The translations under genes were made by a program, and so were the position numbers. The notes below the pieces were generated by a model. The model did no database searches. It was not told the DNA's origin and saw only the letters and a program-made list of their open reading frames with translations. A stretch of DNA of 49,464 bases, taken from contig CASEKF010000028.1 in the NCBI GenBank assembly GCA_949288455.1, forward strand, positions 1-49,464. The letters are read 5' to 3'. This document shows, in pieces, positions 49,458 to 49,464 of this stretch. Every line of letters starts with the position of its first letter. Within the stretch, counting starts at the first letter, position 1. This DNA is from an uncultured bacterium. GTDB taxonomy: Bacteria; Vulcanimicrobiota; CADAWZ01.

Positions 49458-49464
49458 AAGGAGG
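49458..49464 (+). promoter_or_regulatory. Ribosome-binding site of the next gene, cut by the window edge
   Basis: AAGGAGG ends the window 18 bases after the fusion gene stop. The next gene of the operon must start just outside. Confidence 0.7.

Overview
The window is AT-rich, gene-dense bacterial chromosome. Most genes are on the + strand; only tex, a LolA-like gene and a sigma-factor gene are on the - strand. The organism is a diderm: there is a C-terminal-Phe outer-membrane beta-barrel candidate, a LolA-like carrier, a lipoprotein with a lipobox and an ExbB/ExbD-type proton channel pair. It uses selenocysteine or at least carries SelB, repairs breaks with AddAB, and signals through c-di-GMP. 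Protein features do not point me to one phylum, so I leave the lineage open. I see no rRNA genes, CRISPR array, insertion sequence or prophage.

Layout. 1-3136: the 3' end of a radical SAM/SPASM enzyme, a small Cys protein, a lipoprotein, an ATP-grasp enzyme and a bacterial translin-family protein. 3183-6540: RluD, a protein made of six tandem desulforedoxin-like Cys4 knuckles, and a short SelB. 6777-11078: a Met-rich protein with a putative CHAP/NlpC-like domain, with its own promoter and terminator, then Mfd. 11190-14375: two paralogous secreted proteins flanking a sugar-type ABC solute-binding protein, closed by a 29-bp perfect inverted repeat. 14502-23670: addB-addA, converging on tex. 23839-27415: a secreted TPR protein and an outer-membrane protein. 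27589-32495: a membrane GAF-GGDEF diguanylate cyclase and an OmpR/HisKA two-component pair. 32539-35758: a B12-type radical SAM enzyme and a MalK/UgpC-type ATPase with no permease nearby. 35917-37551 (-): a sigma-70 family factor with a LolA-like protein, divergent from ExbB/ExbD-like genes at 37700-38790.

38848-43496 is the translation/transcription cluster: tRNA-Gly, tRNA-Thr, tRNA-Arg, tuf, rpmG, secE, nusG, rplK, rplA, then tRNA-Ala. It resembles the E. coli tRNA-tufB-secE-nusG-rplKA order, but it ends at a terminator after rplA instead of continuing into rplJL-rpoBC.

43572 to the right edge is the most interesting part: a tight operon of a LicC/PntC-like nucleotidyltransferase, a PEP mutase fused to an HxGH cytidylyltransferase-like domain, a CDP-glycerol glycerophosphotransferase-like protein, and a fusion of a YidC/Oxa1-like membrane domain to an alkaline-phosphatase-superfamily (LTA-synthase/sulfatase-like) domain. 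I read this as a phosphonate-based surface-polymer or lipid-modification system. A strong ribosome-binding site at the last bases shows the operon continues past the window.
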